From Dolomedes plantarius (taxonomy: Eukaryota; Arthropoda; Arachnida; Araneae; Dolomedidae): 64,000 nt of DNA. The notes under the pieces were generated by a model. That model was given only the letters and a program-made list of their open reading frames with translations. It searched no databases and was not told the DNA's origin. Of the stretch, positions 1-10,782 are shown piece by piece. The position numbers and the translations under genes are program-made. The DNA lies in NCBI GenBank assembly GCA_907164885.2, contig OU015492.1, forward strand, positions 195,341,960 through 195,405,959, read 5' to 3'. How positions within the stretch are numbered: the stretch's first letter is position 1; each line of letters begins with the position of its first letter.

Positions 1-8
1 TACATTCT

Positions 9-173
9 TTAAAAAAAACTACGAATATCTTGCTGAACAGCCAGTTTTGCGGAAAGTTCATCAAAGAAATGCTCGCATTTATTCAGTCTACTAAAAACTT
101 CATCAGGGACATTTTCCGCGAATTGAAGTCCATGACAGATTGTTTCAAACGCCAAAAATTGGGAGATTTTATT
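9..173 (-). pseudogene. C-terminal fragment resembling a Tigger transposase
   Basis: The minus strand is open for about 55 codons and ends at a stop at 9-11. Visible words include FETICHGLQFAENVPDEVF and LNKCEHFFDELSAKL. The pattern (helical, acidic, 'NVPDEVF…L…E') resembles the tail of Tigger/jerky-type transposases downstream of the catalytic domain. The frame is closed by a stop at about 174-176, just where an imperfect inverted repeat begins, so it is a fragment and not a gene. The family call is from memory of the motif style and from the Tigger-like terminus in the same element. No catalytic residues are visible in the window. Confidence 0.4.
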
Positions 174-197
174 CTAAAGTAGAATAAAATTTCCCAA
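159..197. repeat. Imperfect inverted repeat inside the Tigger-like element
   Basis: TTGGGAGATTTTATTCTA and TAGAATAAAATTTCCCAA flank a 3-nt AAG loop, giving arms of 18 nt with one mismatch. It lies between the transposase-like tail and the element end and could mark a local fold-back duplication. Confidence 0.7.
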
Positions 198-343
198 TAT
201 GTCGTGAAAAAAAATTTCGATATATATAGATTTTTTCGATATATAGAAACAGTTTTTCTATGCAATGAACATGGGGATTTGCTAAGAGTTCGATATATAG
301 AAAATTTCGATATGGGGAAGTTCGATATATGGAGGTTCGACTG

Positions 344-790
344 TATATATATAAATGTGTGTGCGTGTGCATTAAAATATTAGAACTTGAGGAATCCATC
401 TTAAGTATGTAGTCGTAGGTCTGAAGTGGTAAAACTTCAATAAAATGCAATTTCTCATGCAATAACAGATTTTTAAGGCATTCATAAGAGAGAGAAATAT
501 AAAACGTAATTATACGTCACTTCACATCCCAAATTCCAAAAGTGGACTCTTCCTATTGTCATTAGGTCAACACATATCTAACTTCGCCATTGGCTTATAT
601 GAGAGTGCCTTCTACTCTTAAACTGCTATGCTCTCTGTTTTCTCAAGGTAAATTTTTAGCTCAGAGCTCGCCTGAGGGTAAATACAAAAATTACGAAAAG
701 ATTTAAAGGGGTTATAATTAGTAATTTATTGGACAAATTAAGTTAGGGAAGTAGAAGTACTTTTTCGACTCTCTCTCTCACACACACACA

Positions 791-845
<55 letters not shown>

Positions 846-1802
846 GCAGATAGAGATAGATATATATAGAGAGAGATAGAGATAAAGGCAGATAGAGACA
901 GATAGAGAGAGAGACATAGATAGATAGATAGATAGAGAGAGAGAGGATTGGGGGGGGGGGGGTATCGCTGTTTATATTTTAAACTCGAGAGATAGTCTAA
1001 GAATTTCAGTCAGTAATGACTTAAAAATATATCTTTTACGAATCTAAACCAGCCTCCTCATATTTTCGTTCCAGACGACACAACAAAAGAAAAACAATAA
1101 TCAATAAGAAAAGTAATTGCGAGATTCAGTTCAGCCTCATCTGCTTTTTTAGATTACTTTTTGAAAAGAAAAAAAAGAAGAAAGCTATCATCGGCAAATC
1201 CTCGTGGGTATTATTGAAGCAATGCTCTCTCTGTGATTCAGCCATGACAGATCAAACCAATAAATGGCTAAGATACTTCAAATCACTCCTGCTCCATTAC
1301 TCAATGAAAGAACAGGGACAGACTGGATGACAAAAAGAAACAAAAGAGCAAATTGAAAAAGAAGAGCCGAAGACCTTTCATTTGCAGTGGAATCATATCA
1401 GAAAGCCAGAATGGAATGTTTCTGGCAGTATCTCGAATAAAGTCCCAGTGTTTCGAATATTTCGTCGAACGCATCCGTGAAATAATTTGTGCAGTGACGC
1501 ATTGGTATTTGAGCTCTGGATTGAGGATTATTTGCAGGGAAAGTTAAAGATTAGAATTTAATTCATTTGCTTGCGTGTGTGGGCATTCCAGTCTTTCCCC
1601 GAGCACTCGTATTATCTAAAGGAAAATATTGAATCTAAAGAAAGAGTTAATACGTATATGTAAGCAACGCTCCACTTAAGCTGCATTTTTCAGCTCAGCA
1701 ATTCAAAAGAAGTTTCCAGTTTTGTTATATTTTCACTAATCTTGCATGAGTATTGTATGAGATCCCACACAAATACACACAGAGAAATTAATTATATATA
1801 TA
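344..1802. other. Non-genic, with a compound microsatellite at 765-962
   Basis: At 765-962 there is a compound simple repeat: CT/CA, then (TA)n at about 793-826, (GA)n, GATA/GACA mixtures, and a G run at about 950-962. The rest is AT-rich sequence without a recognisable gene. A 64-codon open frame at 1353-1547 has no family resemblance and I do not call it. Confidence 0.7.
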
Positions 1803-2137
1803 CAGTCGAACCCCGTTATAGCGAACCCGGTATATAAAGAACTCACGGATATAACGAACGAAAATTTTGGTCCCACCATTTTCCTATTGTACGTAACTTA
1901 ATTCGTTTTGTGTCAGTTTAATGTAATCGATTTTAGTCCATTAAATTCATTAATGATCATTTTTAATAGATTTTTATCATTTTTTTCATACATCATTACT
2001 TAATACACACCGCAACTAATGAGTTATACATTTCGTGAACTTTAGCATTTTTATTAACGATTCGGATATAGCGAACCACCGGATAAAGCGAACAAAACCT
2101 TTGGTCCCTTAAAGTTCGTTATAACGGGGTTCGACTG
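1803..2137 (+). mobile_element. Tigger-like miniature element (MITE), copy 1
   Basis: Terminal inverted repeats CAGTCGAACCCCGTTATAGC (1803 on) and its near-complement ending TCGACTG at 2137 bound a 335-bp element without coding capacity. Subterminal motifs such as GGATATAACGAACG and TTTGGTCCC recur in the copies at 9207 and 44325. TA precedes the left end; the right flank reads TG, so the TA target duplication is mutated on that side. These are non-autonomous derivatives mobilised in trans. Confidence 0.9.
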
Positions 2138-2990
2138 TGTATATATATATATATATAATTATATATAATTAACTTCTTGTAGAAGACAACGAGGGAAATA
2201 TATAGCATTATTTTGAACTTGCATTGAAAAGTTGAACAATTCTTCTTCCGGTTATATTGGCTGATTTTACGTCAATGCTGCTATCATTAAACAAAAGTTG
2301 ATGTGTTATTCGAAGTTGTCATAAGGGATAAAGTATCTGTCATTTAGCATCACTTGAAGCTTAGGAATTTTTTGTTAATGTTAGATCTCCTTTGGGTTCA
2401 TTATTTTTCCCCATTCGTTACTGAATGCCAAAGTAATTTCAGAATAACACCTGTCCAGTTTGTTAAGTAATGTCGGCGATAATTATGAAATCCCATCTTC
2501 CTGTTTTAGATTTCATTTTAAATTTTGCACACATTCATATGTATATATAGAAAAAGAAAAAAATGGGAGGAACACTGACACATATCATAACATATTGCAC
2601 CTCTGCTAAAAGAGTGTTACGTCTCAAAATAACTGTATTTTCAGGAAGAGCCAATGAAGATATACGTCTAAATTTCATTTCTTGTTCTATGAATGCCCAT
2701 GATAATTTTGGGAAAACTTATTGTTCGAATCACTTTAGAAGGCAAAACTATATACTATTAAAGTTTTCAATTTTTAAAGCATAATTTTGAATTTTAATTA
2801 GAAGATATAACTCTCATCTAGTATCGTCATTTTGTCAACATGGACTGAAAAGCTTGAGGGAATACTGTCATATCTCTATGTTAATGCACAATCTGTCTAA
2901 ACTTTTCACAATACAAAAGAAAAAACCTTCATAACATGATTTTCCAAAAGGTTCAAATTTGTGGTGGTAGAGGCGTAATCAATAGATACA
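2138..2990. other. AT-rich stretch, nothing recognised
   Basis: A short TA run follows the miniature. Otherwise it is ordinary AT-rich sequence; the 73-codon frame at 2563-2784 has no recognisable motif. Confidence 0.5.
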
Positions 2991-3140
2991 TGTTATAGCC
3001 ACAATTCTTTATTAACATTCTACGTTGCTACAAACACATTTACATCTTTTACAGTACATTACACTCTAAATCAGCACATTTCTCGTCTCGTACGACTGGC
3101 GCTGGACCTCGAGCGCCCTCTATATACAAGTTTCGTAACA
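2991..3140 (-). mobile_element. Candidate solo LTR, about 150 bp
   Basis: On the minus strand the segment starts TGTTACGAAACTTG and ends GGCTATAACA, giving TG…CA ends with a TGTTA/TAACA inverted repeat. It carries a TATATAG promoter-like box near the start, a locally GC-rich patch (GGGCGCTCGAGG), and an AATAAA polyadenylation signal about 20 nt from the end. That promoter-then-poly(A) order is what an LTR retrotransposon terminal repeat shows, and the short length fits mag-like gypsy elements. No primer-binding site or internal region adjoins it, so it would be solo. The flanking duplication is ambiguous: ACATG occurs at both edges but overlaps the TG/CA termini. Confidence 0.5.
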
Positions 3141-4297
3141 CATGAACAGCAGGTTAGAAAAAAAAAATTTATTTTCCAAATAAAATTTAATGAACATTTT
3201 AATACAACAACATTAGGCACTGACACAAATCTTATTCTTCGCGCATGAGCAAGTTCCCCTTCCTAGTTGTGGAAGAGGGTAATAAGCGTCATCTAGGAGA
3301 TTGTGTTGGTACTAGGCTTATAACATTATTCGAGAATGAGAAACACTTCTTATAGAGCATTGTGGTGCAATTATCTGAAAATCGAAAATTTCGGAGACGT
3401 AATATTCTAGTAGAGGAGCGATATACATTATCAAATATCAATTTCAATCATATAAAAGAAGGCTAAAGTAAAGCTGAAATTAAGTTTAAGATTGTTGAAA
3501 ACTGTAAAATTTTTAAATTTGTAAAAATTATATATTAATTAAAATTAAGATAAAATAAGTCTGGGAAATATAGATAATTTACTTCATTTAAATGTCTGCT
3601 CACTGACTATTGCACCCATATGGAACAGATGTAGTTTGAAAAACTTAAAACAGGAAAAAGATTGGATCTAGTTTTTGTGTCTAATTTCTATGAATTACAT
3701 TTATTAATTTCTAACTCATATTTTTCGATTCAAAAAACAAAGTTGCAAAAATGTGTGTCTGCAGAAAACTTGAATTTAGATTCTTATTACCTTATTTAAA
3801 TGGAAGTTTTCTATCACATTTGTATCCCCGGTGTAGAAAGAGTAGGAAAGATTGCGTATTTGTGAAGTACATTCCGGTCACGTTGTGCTATTTGGATAAA
3901 GCGCATTTTTATATGTATGTATTCTTTTCCTTTTATGCACAGACCTATGTAAAATACGAGCAAATTTTTATGTTTCATAACATGCAAGAAGGGTTTATTG
4001 TTTGAAGTTCGGAGTTTTTGTGTCGACTCTGCTGTTTTCCCCAGCGCTATGCCAGATCTGTTTCCTCAAAATGGAATGTATGAATGTGTTCATTGTTATG
4101 CTTCAGGGAAAATATATAAAAAGGAATCCTTAAATTAGTTTTATAAATGTAATTAGTTACGATACATTCATATAAGATTTTTATTTATTAAAATATGGAA
4201 AGAAATGAAAAACTGACTAATATAAAGAAAATAAATAAAAGCAATTTTATATTTGTGTTTTTCAAAGCTATGGTTTTTAGAAAACTAAAGAATATTA
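3141..4297. other. AT-rich stretch, nothing recognised
   Basis: No RNA gene or protein family is visible. The 84-codon open frame at 3751-4005 lacks motifs and looks like chance. Confidence 0.5.
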
Positions 4298-4299
4298 TA

Positions 4300-4461
4300 A
4301 GGTAAGTTGGGGTAACTGGGCTATAGATTTTAAAATTTTTTATTTACTATACTTTTAACACATTAAAATTATACTAACATGAATAATGAATAATTTTAAA
4401 AAATCATTGTATTACATGCATTTTAGTAAGTCTTAGGGAGTATGTTGAAGCTATTATATTG

Positions 4462-4558
<97 letters not shown>

Positions 4559-4886
4559 GCATAAATAGTATATATTTTTAAATACAGGTGGGCTCAATTC
4601 CCGTGAAAAAGGGGGTAAGGGGAACACCCAGGTCTGTTTCTCATAAGAAACAACAGAATCTGTGACTGGGTAACTGGGTCCAATGCTTGTATATCTAGAA
4701 AAAGAAAAAAATCCACCTCCATTTAAAAATAATTTTTCAAAGCAGTTACCAATGTTGTAAGATAGATTGTTGTAAGATAGACCAGTGTTGCCCTAACAGA
4801 GTGGAAATCCAAACCTAATATGTAAAGGATAAATCTTTGAGGGGATGGCCCAGGTACCTCATGGACCCAGTTACACCAACTTACCT
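4300..4886. mobile_element. TA-target MITE with a long TA microsatellite
   Basis: Inverted termini AGGTAAGTTGGGGTAACTGG and, read from the other end, AGGTAAGTTGGTGTAACTGG match over more than 20 bp with one mismatch. TA flanks both sides (4298-4299 and 4887-4888), so insertion duplicated TA as Tc1/mariner-type elements do. The 587-bp interior has no coding frame; (TA)n at about 4463-4555 accounts for nearly a sixth of it. Confidence 0.85.
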
Positions 4887-5184
4887 TACGTAGAAATCTC
4901 GTTTTTCAGCGGAGTATGGTAAGGTTGCCACCTGAAAAATCCCTTTATCTCAATACCAAACAAAAAATGCTGTTTATATATGTATGCGCACAGCTTTATT
5001 GCCTTCATGAACGTTCTCAGAACACTTTTAGTAATAATCCTATAACCAAGAAAATAATCTAACCCATACTACATTTTGAAATAAAGAGTTGAATGTCACT
5101 TGTAGTTCATTTAGTTATGAACTGAGAAGGAAAATGCAATGGTTTCATTGGTTTTCACCGTAAAACTAACAGCACACTGGAGTT

Positions 5185-6080
5185 TTATAATTTTTGACCT
5201 AAAATTGTTAAATTATAAAGATATTCCACCGACAAAGTCATCGATTTACTTCTCTTCAGATCAAGCTTGAGAATATTAGGTAGAAGGCATTTCTCATACG
5301 AAGACACCATCAGCAGTTTTGACGGTTTAAATGCAAATTTTTCTATAGAATATCAAACTTTGGAAGTACAGCTTATTTCTTCTTTTGATTCTTAAGTTTT
5401 GCTTTAGCAACCAAATTGCTGTACTCATTTTCAAGTATATTTCCTTGGAAATGACGAACTTTTCTAGCATTTATGCCAGACTGCTGTTAGTATCAGTCGT
5501 TTCTACTAGCTATGTTGCTCTAAATTTCTCCTTGACTTAAGTAAGAATTGTTTTTCCTTTGCACGATTTTATTTCCTTCTTTGTCAAGTTCAGCTGTTCA
5601 GTAAATAGTTCTTCGACATCAATGTCCACAAGCTCAGATATCTAAAACGCTGATTTTAACAGTCTCCAAAACAAGTAGTTTCCTACTATTTCAACAACAA
5701 AAATATCTTCATTAAAGTCTCTGGTAGGACTGAAATGTCTTCTAAACTTTCTTACAAATGTCCATCATATATTGCCCTTATATCTCTTGCCATACAGCAG
5801 AAATGTCCAGCATTACATGTTAAAATTTCACCAAATCATTGGAGCTTTCGATTGGATTTAGGCGCATCAGCTGTCTGCACAGTTATTTTACGTAAACAAT
5901 ATGCTTTCAATGCAGTAGTTGCGCTTCTTGTTTGACTACGTGAAGCTGTGTTCTGTAACTCGTGTGCAACTTATCACATTGCAAAATTTAAAGCACGTTT
6001 CGATCAAAAGCGTCACGCCCCGCAGTGTCAAACAGGATGTCAATTTGACTAGTCTCTCAACCAGTCATTAACTTGTTATT
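5185..6080 (-). pseudogene. Unidentified decayed protein-coding stretch
   Basis: Read on the minus strand, this 0.9-kb block is strongly protein-like across several frames separated by stops and frameshifts. In order from about 6060 down: DILFDTAGRDAFDR, CDKLHTSYRTQLHVVKQ, LRKITVQTADAPKSNRKL, CNAGHFCCMARDIRAIYDGH, SLEDISVLPETLMKI, ELVDIDVEELFTEQLNLT, KVRHFQGNILENEYSNLV, EKFAFKPSKLLMVSSYEK and SVEYLYNLTILGQKL with a stop at 5185-5187. Amino-acid composition is balanced and low in the K/N/I/F bias of chance frames here. No introns are apparent, so it could be a processed copy of an mRNA or the wreck of a transposon protein. I do not recognise the family. Confidence 0.45.
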
Positions 6081-6524
6081 ATACTAACAGAAAAATGTAA
6101 GTCGAAAAATCGTATTTAAAAAATCTCATTGCGGGGATCTTCAACATACTATGAAATCCAAAATAATTTTTCACAAAAGTGATGATTTTGTCAGTAGAAT
6201 TCTAATAGTCGAACCAAGTGAACAAATATAGAAAACTAGAGATTATGGACATTGCAACGAGACGGTCAATACATACTGTAAAAGACCAGTAATTTCCGTA
6301 TTACGAAATGCCTTAAAATTTAAAATTTGTTATAAATATAGTCTACTACTGTAAATATCAGAACTGCAAGTAAACTTTAAACGAATAATTTAAGATTGCA
6401 TGCATATTATCTAAATTTGTGCCATTTAACACTGATTTTCAGAAAGAATATTTTCTACAATAAGTAAGAGCTCACCGTATATGACGAGTTTTTGCGAAGT
6501 TTTTCGGTCATATACTCTTCTCGA

Positions 6525-6550
6525 ACAAATGAAGACAACTCTTCATTTGT
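6525..6550. repeat. Perfect short hairpin
   Basis: ACAAATGAAGA and TCTTCATTTGT are exact complements around a 4-nt CAAC loop, an 11-bp perfect stem. No adjoining gene explains it. Confidence 0.75.
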
Positions 6551-8178
6551 ACCAGACAAACGATAGATTCAGACGTCTCCGATTACTAGAAACCTCTATC
6601 GGAATCGAGCTCCTTATCTAGCTGTTTACAATGCAGATGTTTACTCACAGAGAAAGAGGATTAAATTACCGCAAAAACCGTAGAAAATAAATATCATAAA
6701 TTCCAACTAAAGCACATTAATACAATAATTATTCATATTTTAATGCCATGATAACAAGTACATTAACCTTTAGTCGAGCAAAATCATCTAATAAAACTTA
6801 ATTTGCTATAAAGTGTTCGTTTTCAAACGTAATTCATTCAATACTCGTTCTATAAGGAAGAAATATAATGACAAATTAACTTGGTTCCAGTTTTAATTGG
6901 AAATTTTCGTTTAATATACCATAATAAAATATTTAAAGAATTTTTTAATTATAAAGGTAGGTAAGGCTGTTTACTGATACAAATTCGAAATATTTATGCA
7001 ACACTGCTGTAAAAGTTTCATATCTTAGTAGATTTGCAGTTAAAAGAATTATTAATGATTCTGTAATTTAGTATATAGTTAGCAATAAAAAAATAGTCCA
7101 GCCTATTAGATTTAACCAGAATATTTTATATTTGTACCATCTATTTAGAGATTTTTCCAAGTTAAAAAAAAATATACTTATATATTTGGCGAACATCGCT
7201 CCCTTATTGCGTGCCGTAGAGGAATAAATTTCTCCATTTCCCTCTCATTGTCCCTTTTACGTGACAACCCATTAATCAACTTTAAATTTCTATTTTTCGA
7301 CTTCATTACGTAAAGTAATTAGTGATATCAAACAAATCTTAGCTGGCTTCTTTATTGCATTTTTAAATATGGAGCAATAATTGATATCCGCCGAATATTG
7401 AAATTGAGAAGTATCCTCTTACAGGCAATTAGAGAGTTAATAAAGTTAATCCTTATTTAATGTCGGATGGGGGAAAAAAAGTATTTCCGTTGGAATTTTA
7501 AAATAACTTTCGCAAGCAGTTGCCTATACCTTTGTATTAATAATAAATGTAAGGGAAGAGTAATGATGTTTGATTCCAGAGCATTTTTAATCATTATCAT
7601 ACCTGAGAATTCGGAAAATAATTGGCAGTTCAGGGCAACTACATGAATTAGGAATTATTTGGATGTCACAAGTGTTTAAATATTTCATTTCAAAATTTAT
7701 ATCTTCATAAATACATATATTTAATATTAGAATAACTTTTTTTTGGTAATGAAAATTAGAAATAATTTCAACATAAAATGCCATTTCTTCCCTTGTAGCT
7801 TCTGTTTAATTAAATTATGTATAACTTGTGGACAGAGGAAAAAGGTTATTTGGAAATTTCAGTAATGAAATGAAGAGCTAATTATAAAAATACGTTAACT
7901 GAAAAAATCATATCAAAACTAATTTTAGAAATTTGTATGCATTATATTCATTAGATGGGAGAATCTTTCAAATTATATAGAAACGGGAACTGTATCATAT
8001 ATAAATGTCTTAGTAATTTCCTCAGAATGACTTATTTGTATAACTAACTTCCCTTCACCATTTTTCAAATAAAAAAGGCAATTTATATTAAAATTACAAA
8101 CGTTTGCATTCATATATTTCTTTAGAAGATGCTAAAGATTTCCTAAAACAGCTGTGTTGAAAATATCTGGTACATTCA

Positions 8179-8202
8179 GCTATCTATCTATCTATCTATC
8201 TA

Positions 8203-8245
<43 letters not shown>
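8179..8245. repeat. Compound (CTAT)n(TA)n microsatellite
   Basis: Tetranucleotide CTAT units pass directly into TA dinucleotides. The same CTAT-to-TA transition occurs in family B at 53.2-53.6 kb. Confidence 0.95.
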
Positions 8246-8248
<3 letters not shown>

Positions 8249-8961
8249 CTCTAGGGGAATTTCAAAAGAAAACTATTCCATTGGTAATCATAACACATTC
8301 CCCTCAAAACGCAAAGATGTATAAATTATCAGTTACAGGAAAAGATACAGAGATGTCTTTAGTGAGATACATGGAATTGCACATTCACTGAATTCTATGA
8401 AAGAGACATGTGTATAGAAATATAGCTTTATACTTACCTTCCTATAACATTTCAACAGCTCTCTTACTAGAGTGAACTAGAAATAGATTTATGAATGCTT
8501 TCTGTGTAACTGTCTGAATAACATTTACTTTGCCGAACAGAAGTACTGCTTCAGATGGAAGCCTAAAAACATTGTCACTTTTGTTATTCGATGTATACTT
8601 GAACTTAAGTATGACAATTCTTAAGAGCAACTTAAAACTAAACATTTGACCATATTGCTATTAAACTACGAATCTTTAAATAAAAATCTAAAACCCAGTT
8701 CTTAACGTAAACACTGGAACTCTCTATATCAGATATTACACCGGTGTTCATAGTCAGTAGTCCTGTCTCGCATATTTAGTAATTATACAATTCATTATAT
8801 TTTTTTACAATTAAATAAGAAGGAAAGAGTTTAAAATTTAATTTTTTATTTTAGTTTTTCATGCGGAAATCAAATTTGTTTATTATGCACCAGTTCATAA
8901 AAGAGTCATAGCCACTGGTGAATTAAGACATAACAAGATTTTTTGTTCCTTCTACAGACTT

Positions 8962-9553
8962 TGGTTTTTAACGTAGGATTACGTTTCTCCATAACGGTCC
9001 CCCAGAAAGCAAAATTTCAGATGTCCTGCGTCGCGAGTTATAATTACGGCAGCGCGCCAAACCCAGTCTGTTTGGACAAGCAGTAAACAGTTAAACAGAA
9101 AAGTACCAAAATACGTCAAAATTTTGACTGACACACACACACACATTATATATATATATATACACGCATACGTACATATATATAAATACATATATACATA
9201 CATATATAGTCGAGCCCCGTTATAGCGAACTCGGTATATAACGAACGAAAATTTTGGTCCCGCCATTTTTCTATTGTACGTAATTTAATTAGTATTTTAT
9301 CATTGTTTAATACATCATTATTGAATACACATTGCAACTAATGAGTTATACATTTTGTGAACTCTATCATTTTTTTTTAACTGTTCAGATGTAGTGAACC
9401 ACTGGATAAAGCGAACAAAACCTGTGGTCCCCTGAAGTTTGTTATAACGGGGTTCGACTGTATATATACAAAAGTGGTAAGCAACGATAAGTAATCCTAC
9501 GTTAATATCCCGCGGTAGTTTCGTCAGAAGAGACAACCTGAAATTTTTTACAA
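8962..9553 (-). repeat. Composite repeat family B, minus copy, split by a MITE
   Basis: On the minus strand the segment from 9553 reads TTTCAGGTTGTCTCTTCTGA, GAAACTACCGCGGG, ACGTAGGATTACTTATCG, then a TA/TG microsatellite, then (after the inserted Tigger miniature) TTGACGTATTTTGG, ATAACTCGCGACG, GGGGGACCGTTATGGAG. The same modules in the same order occur on the plus strand at 53083-54905. That shared order defines a dispersed element of about 0.35 kb with a microsatellite core. I cannot assign it to a superfamily; no coding sequence or clear termini are seen. Confidence 0.75.
9207..9460 (+). mobile_element. Tigger-like MITE, copy 2 (internally shortened)
   Basis: Ends TAGTCGAGCCCCGTTATAGC and TAACGGGGTTCGACTG match copy 1 at 1803. 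TA flanks both sides (9205-9206 and 9461-9462). At 254 bp it lacks about 80 bp of the interior present in copies 1 and 3. It landed in the TA-rich core of a family B repeat, so it is younger than that copy. Confidence 0.9.
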
Positions 9554-10279
9554 TGAGTCTATATCTGGTAGCCCATTACAGTCTTAAGACAATAACAACA
9601 ACAACAAACCACAATTAGTAGCATTTTCTACTTCAATGTTACTACGACCAGGGCAAATTTTGAGATGGGCTTCAGGATAATTCATAGATACAAGATAATT
9701 CGTAGGTAATGTCTCAATAGCTAACTTTTTGAAAACATTTTGCGAGTAAAAATATCCTCTCTTCGGTTTTAGTAAACTGCAGCAGGCAGTAGAGAGAGGA
9801 ATTTAATCCCTATTTCACAACTTATTCATGTAAAAGAAATCTGTTGGATCTACTAAGTTTATTAAATAAAGGTAGTTATTAAAGACAGCTGAATTACTCA
9901 CTGCAACTTAATTAAATTTAATGTACTGAAGTTTAAAATTGAAAAGTAAAGCGAAAAATCATTACAAAATTTAAAATATTTTACCAATTACCGGAAACTT
10001 GTATATCTGCATTTTTTCGATGCATCTCTTATATTTAAATACAGTTCACTAATTAATGCATCAGAAATAGTTTGACAGTATCTAAGTAAGCTTATGATAA
10101 CAATCAAAGTTCTACACATCCCAAATTTATCTCACTTAACTTTATCTTTACATGATCAATTATCTTATCACTAAATCATTCTCATAGGTTCAATTAATTT
10201 ACTATATCAATCAATCTTCATTACAAATCAATGAACGTTCAACTATCTCTCAGACGACTGAAATGTATTCCCTTGACTC
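9554..10279. other. AT-rich stretch, nothing recognised
   Basis: No transposon end, RNA gene or protein family was seen here. Confidence 0.5.
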
Positions 10280-10405
10280 TTGCCCACAATGAAAATGTGG
10301 ACGTATGCAGTATTACACACGGTTGCTAATGATACAAAATTGGTAATAAAATTTTAAGAGTCATCGCTGCAAGACTGAAATGAAAATACGATTTTACAAA
10401 TGTTT

Positions 10406-10438
10406 TGTAGTCTCATTCAAGGCTTGAATGAGACTACA
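10406..10438. repeat. Near-perfect 33-bp palindrome
   Basis: TGTAGTCTCATTCAAG and CTTGAATGAGACTACA are exact complements separated by one G. It sits within one unit of the diverged repeat field, directly before a version of the GATACAAAATTGG phrase. Confidence 0.85.
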
Positions 10439-10542
10439 TTCAGGGTAGCAAATGATAGAAAATTGGTAGTGTAATGAGTACATGGCCAATTTTGTAAAAT
10501 AAGCATAGCTTAACATACAAATTGGTAATAGTAAGAAATCTA

Positions 10543-10782
10543 TGGGGCCCGGTATAAAGGGCTTGAGCGAAAAACAGTGATTTAAATATACCAAGTTATT
10601 GGCTTTTATACCAATCGCAGAACAATAATTTCGACTTGAGTCTTTTGTACAAAGAATTGTACTTTTGTAAATAAAAATGATAGAATTAAGCCGTTTACAC
10701 AATTCTGAAGATTTTTTTAATCAATGCTAACAAATATCTAAAGATCACTTTTTTTGACTTAAGCCGTTTATACCGGGCACCA
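10543..10782. mobile_element. MITE with GGGGCCCGGTATAAA-type termini
   Basis: The left end TGGGGCCCGGTATAAAGGGC and the inverted right end TGGTGCCCGGTATAAACGGC match over about 38 bp with several differences, continuing to a shared AAAA.AGTGAT. Length is 240 bp, non-coding. The termini resemble PIF/Harbinger miniatures, but no clean 3-bp target duplication is visible, so the superfamily is open. Confidence 0.7.

Larger units (their letters stand above)
1..343 (-). mobile_element. Tigger/pogo-like DNA transposon, one end only
   Basis: The element runs off the window start. Its outer end is seen on the plus strand as GGTTCGACTG at 334-343, followed by TA, the target expected for Tc1/mariner-superfamily elements. 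Read on the minus strand the end is CAGTCGAACCTCC and continues with repeated ATATCGAA words, the terminal style of Tigger-like elements. A decayed coding fragment lies inside at 9-173. The three miniatures at 1803, 9207 and 44325 share the CAGTCGAAC tip but have different interiors, so this is a related but separate subfamily. Confidence 0.7.
6081..8961. other. AT-rich stretch with one hairpin and one microsatellite
   Basis: Apart from the hairpin at 6525-6550 and (CTAT)n(TA)n at 8179-8245, nothing recognisable is seen. Open frames at 7587-7784 and 8442-8645 are short and motif-free. Confidence 0.5.

Noticed and set aside
8979..9536. Overlapping minus-strand frames
   Set aside because: They cross the Tigger miniature and microsatellite of a family B repeat and change character at each junction.
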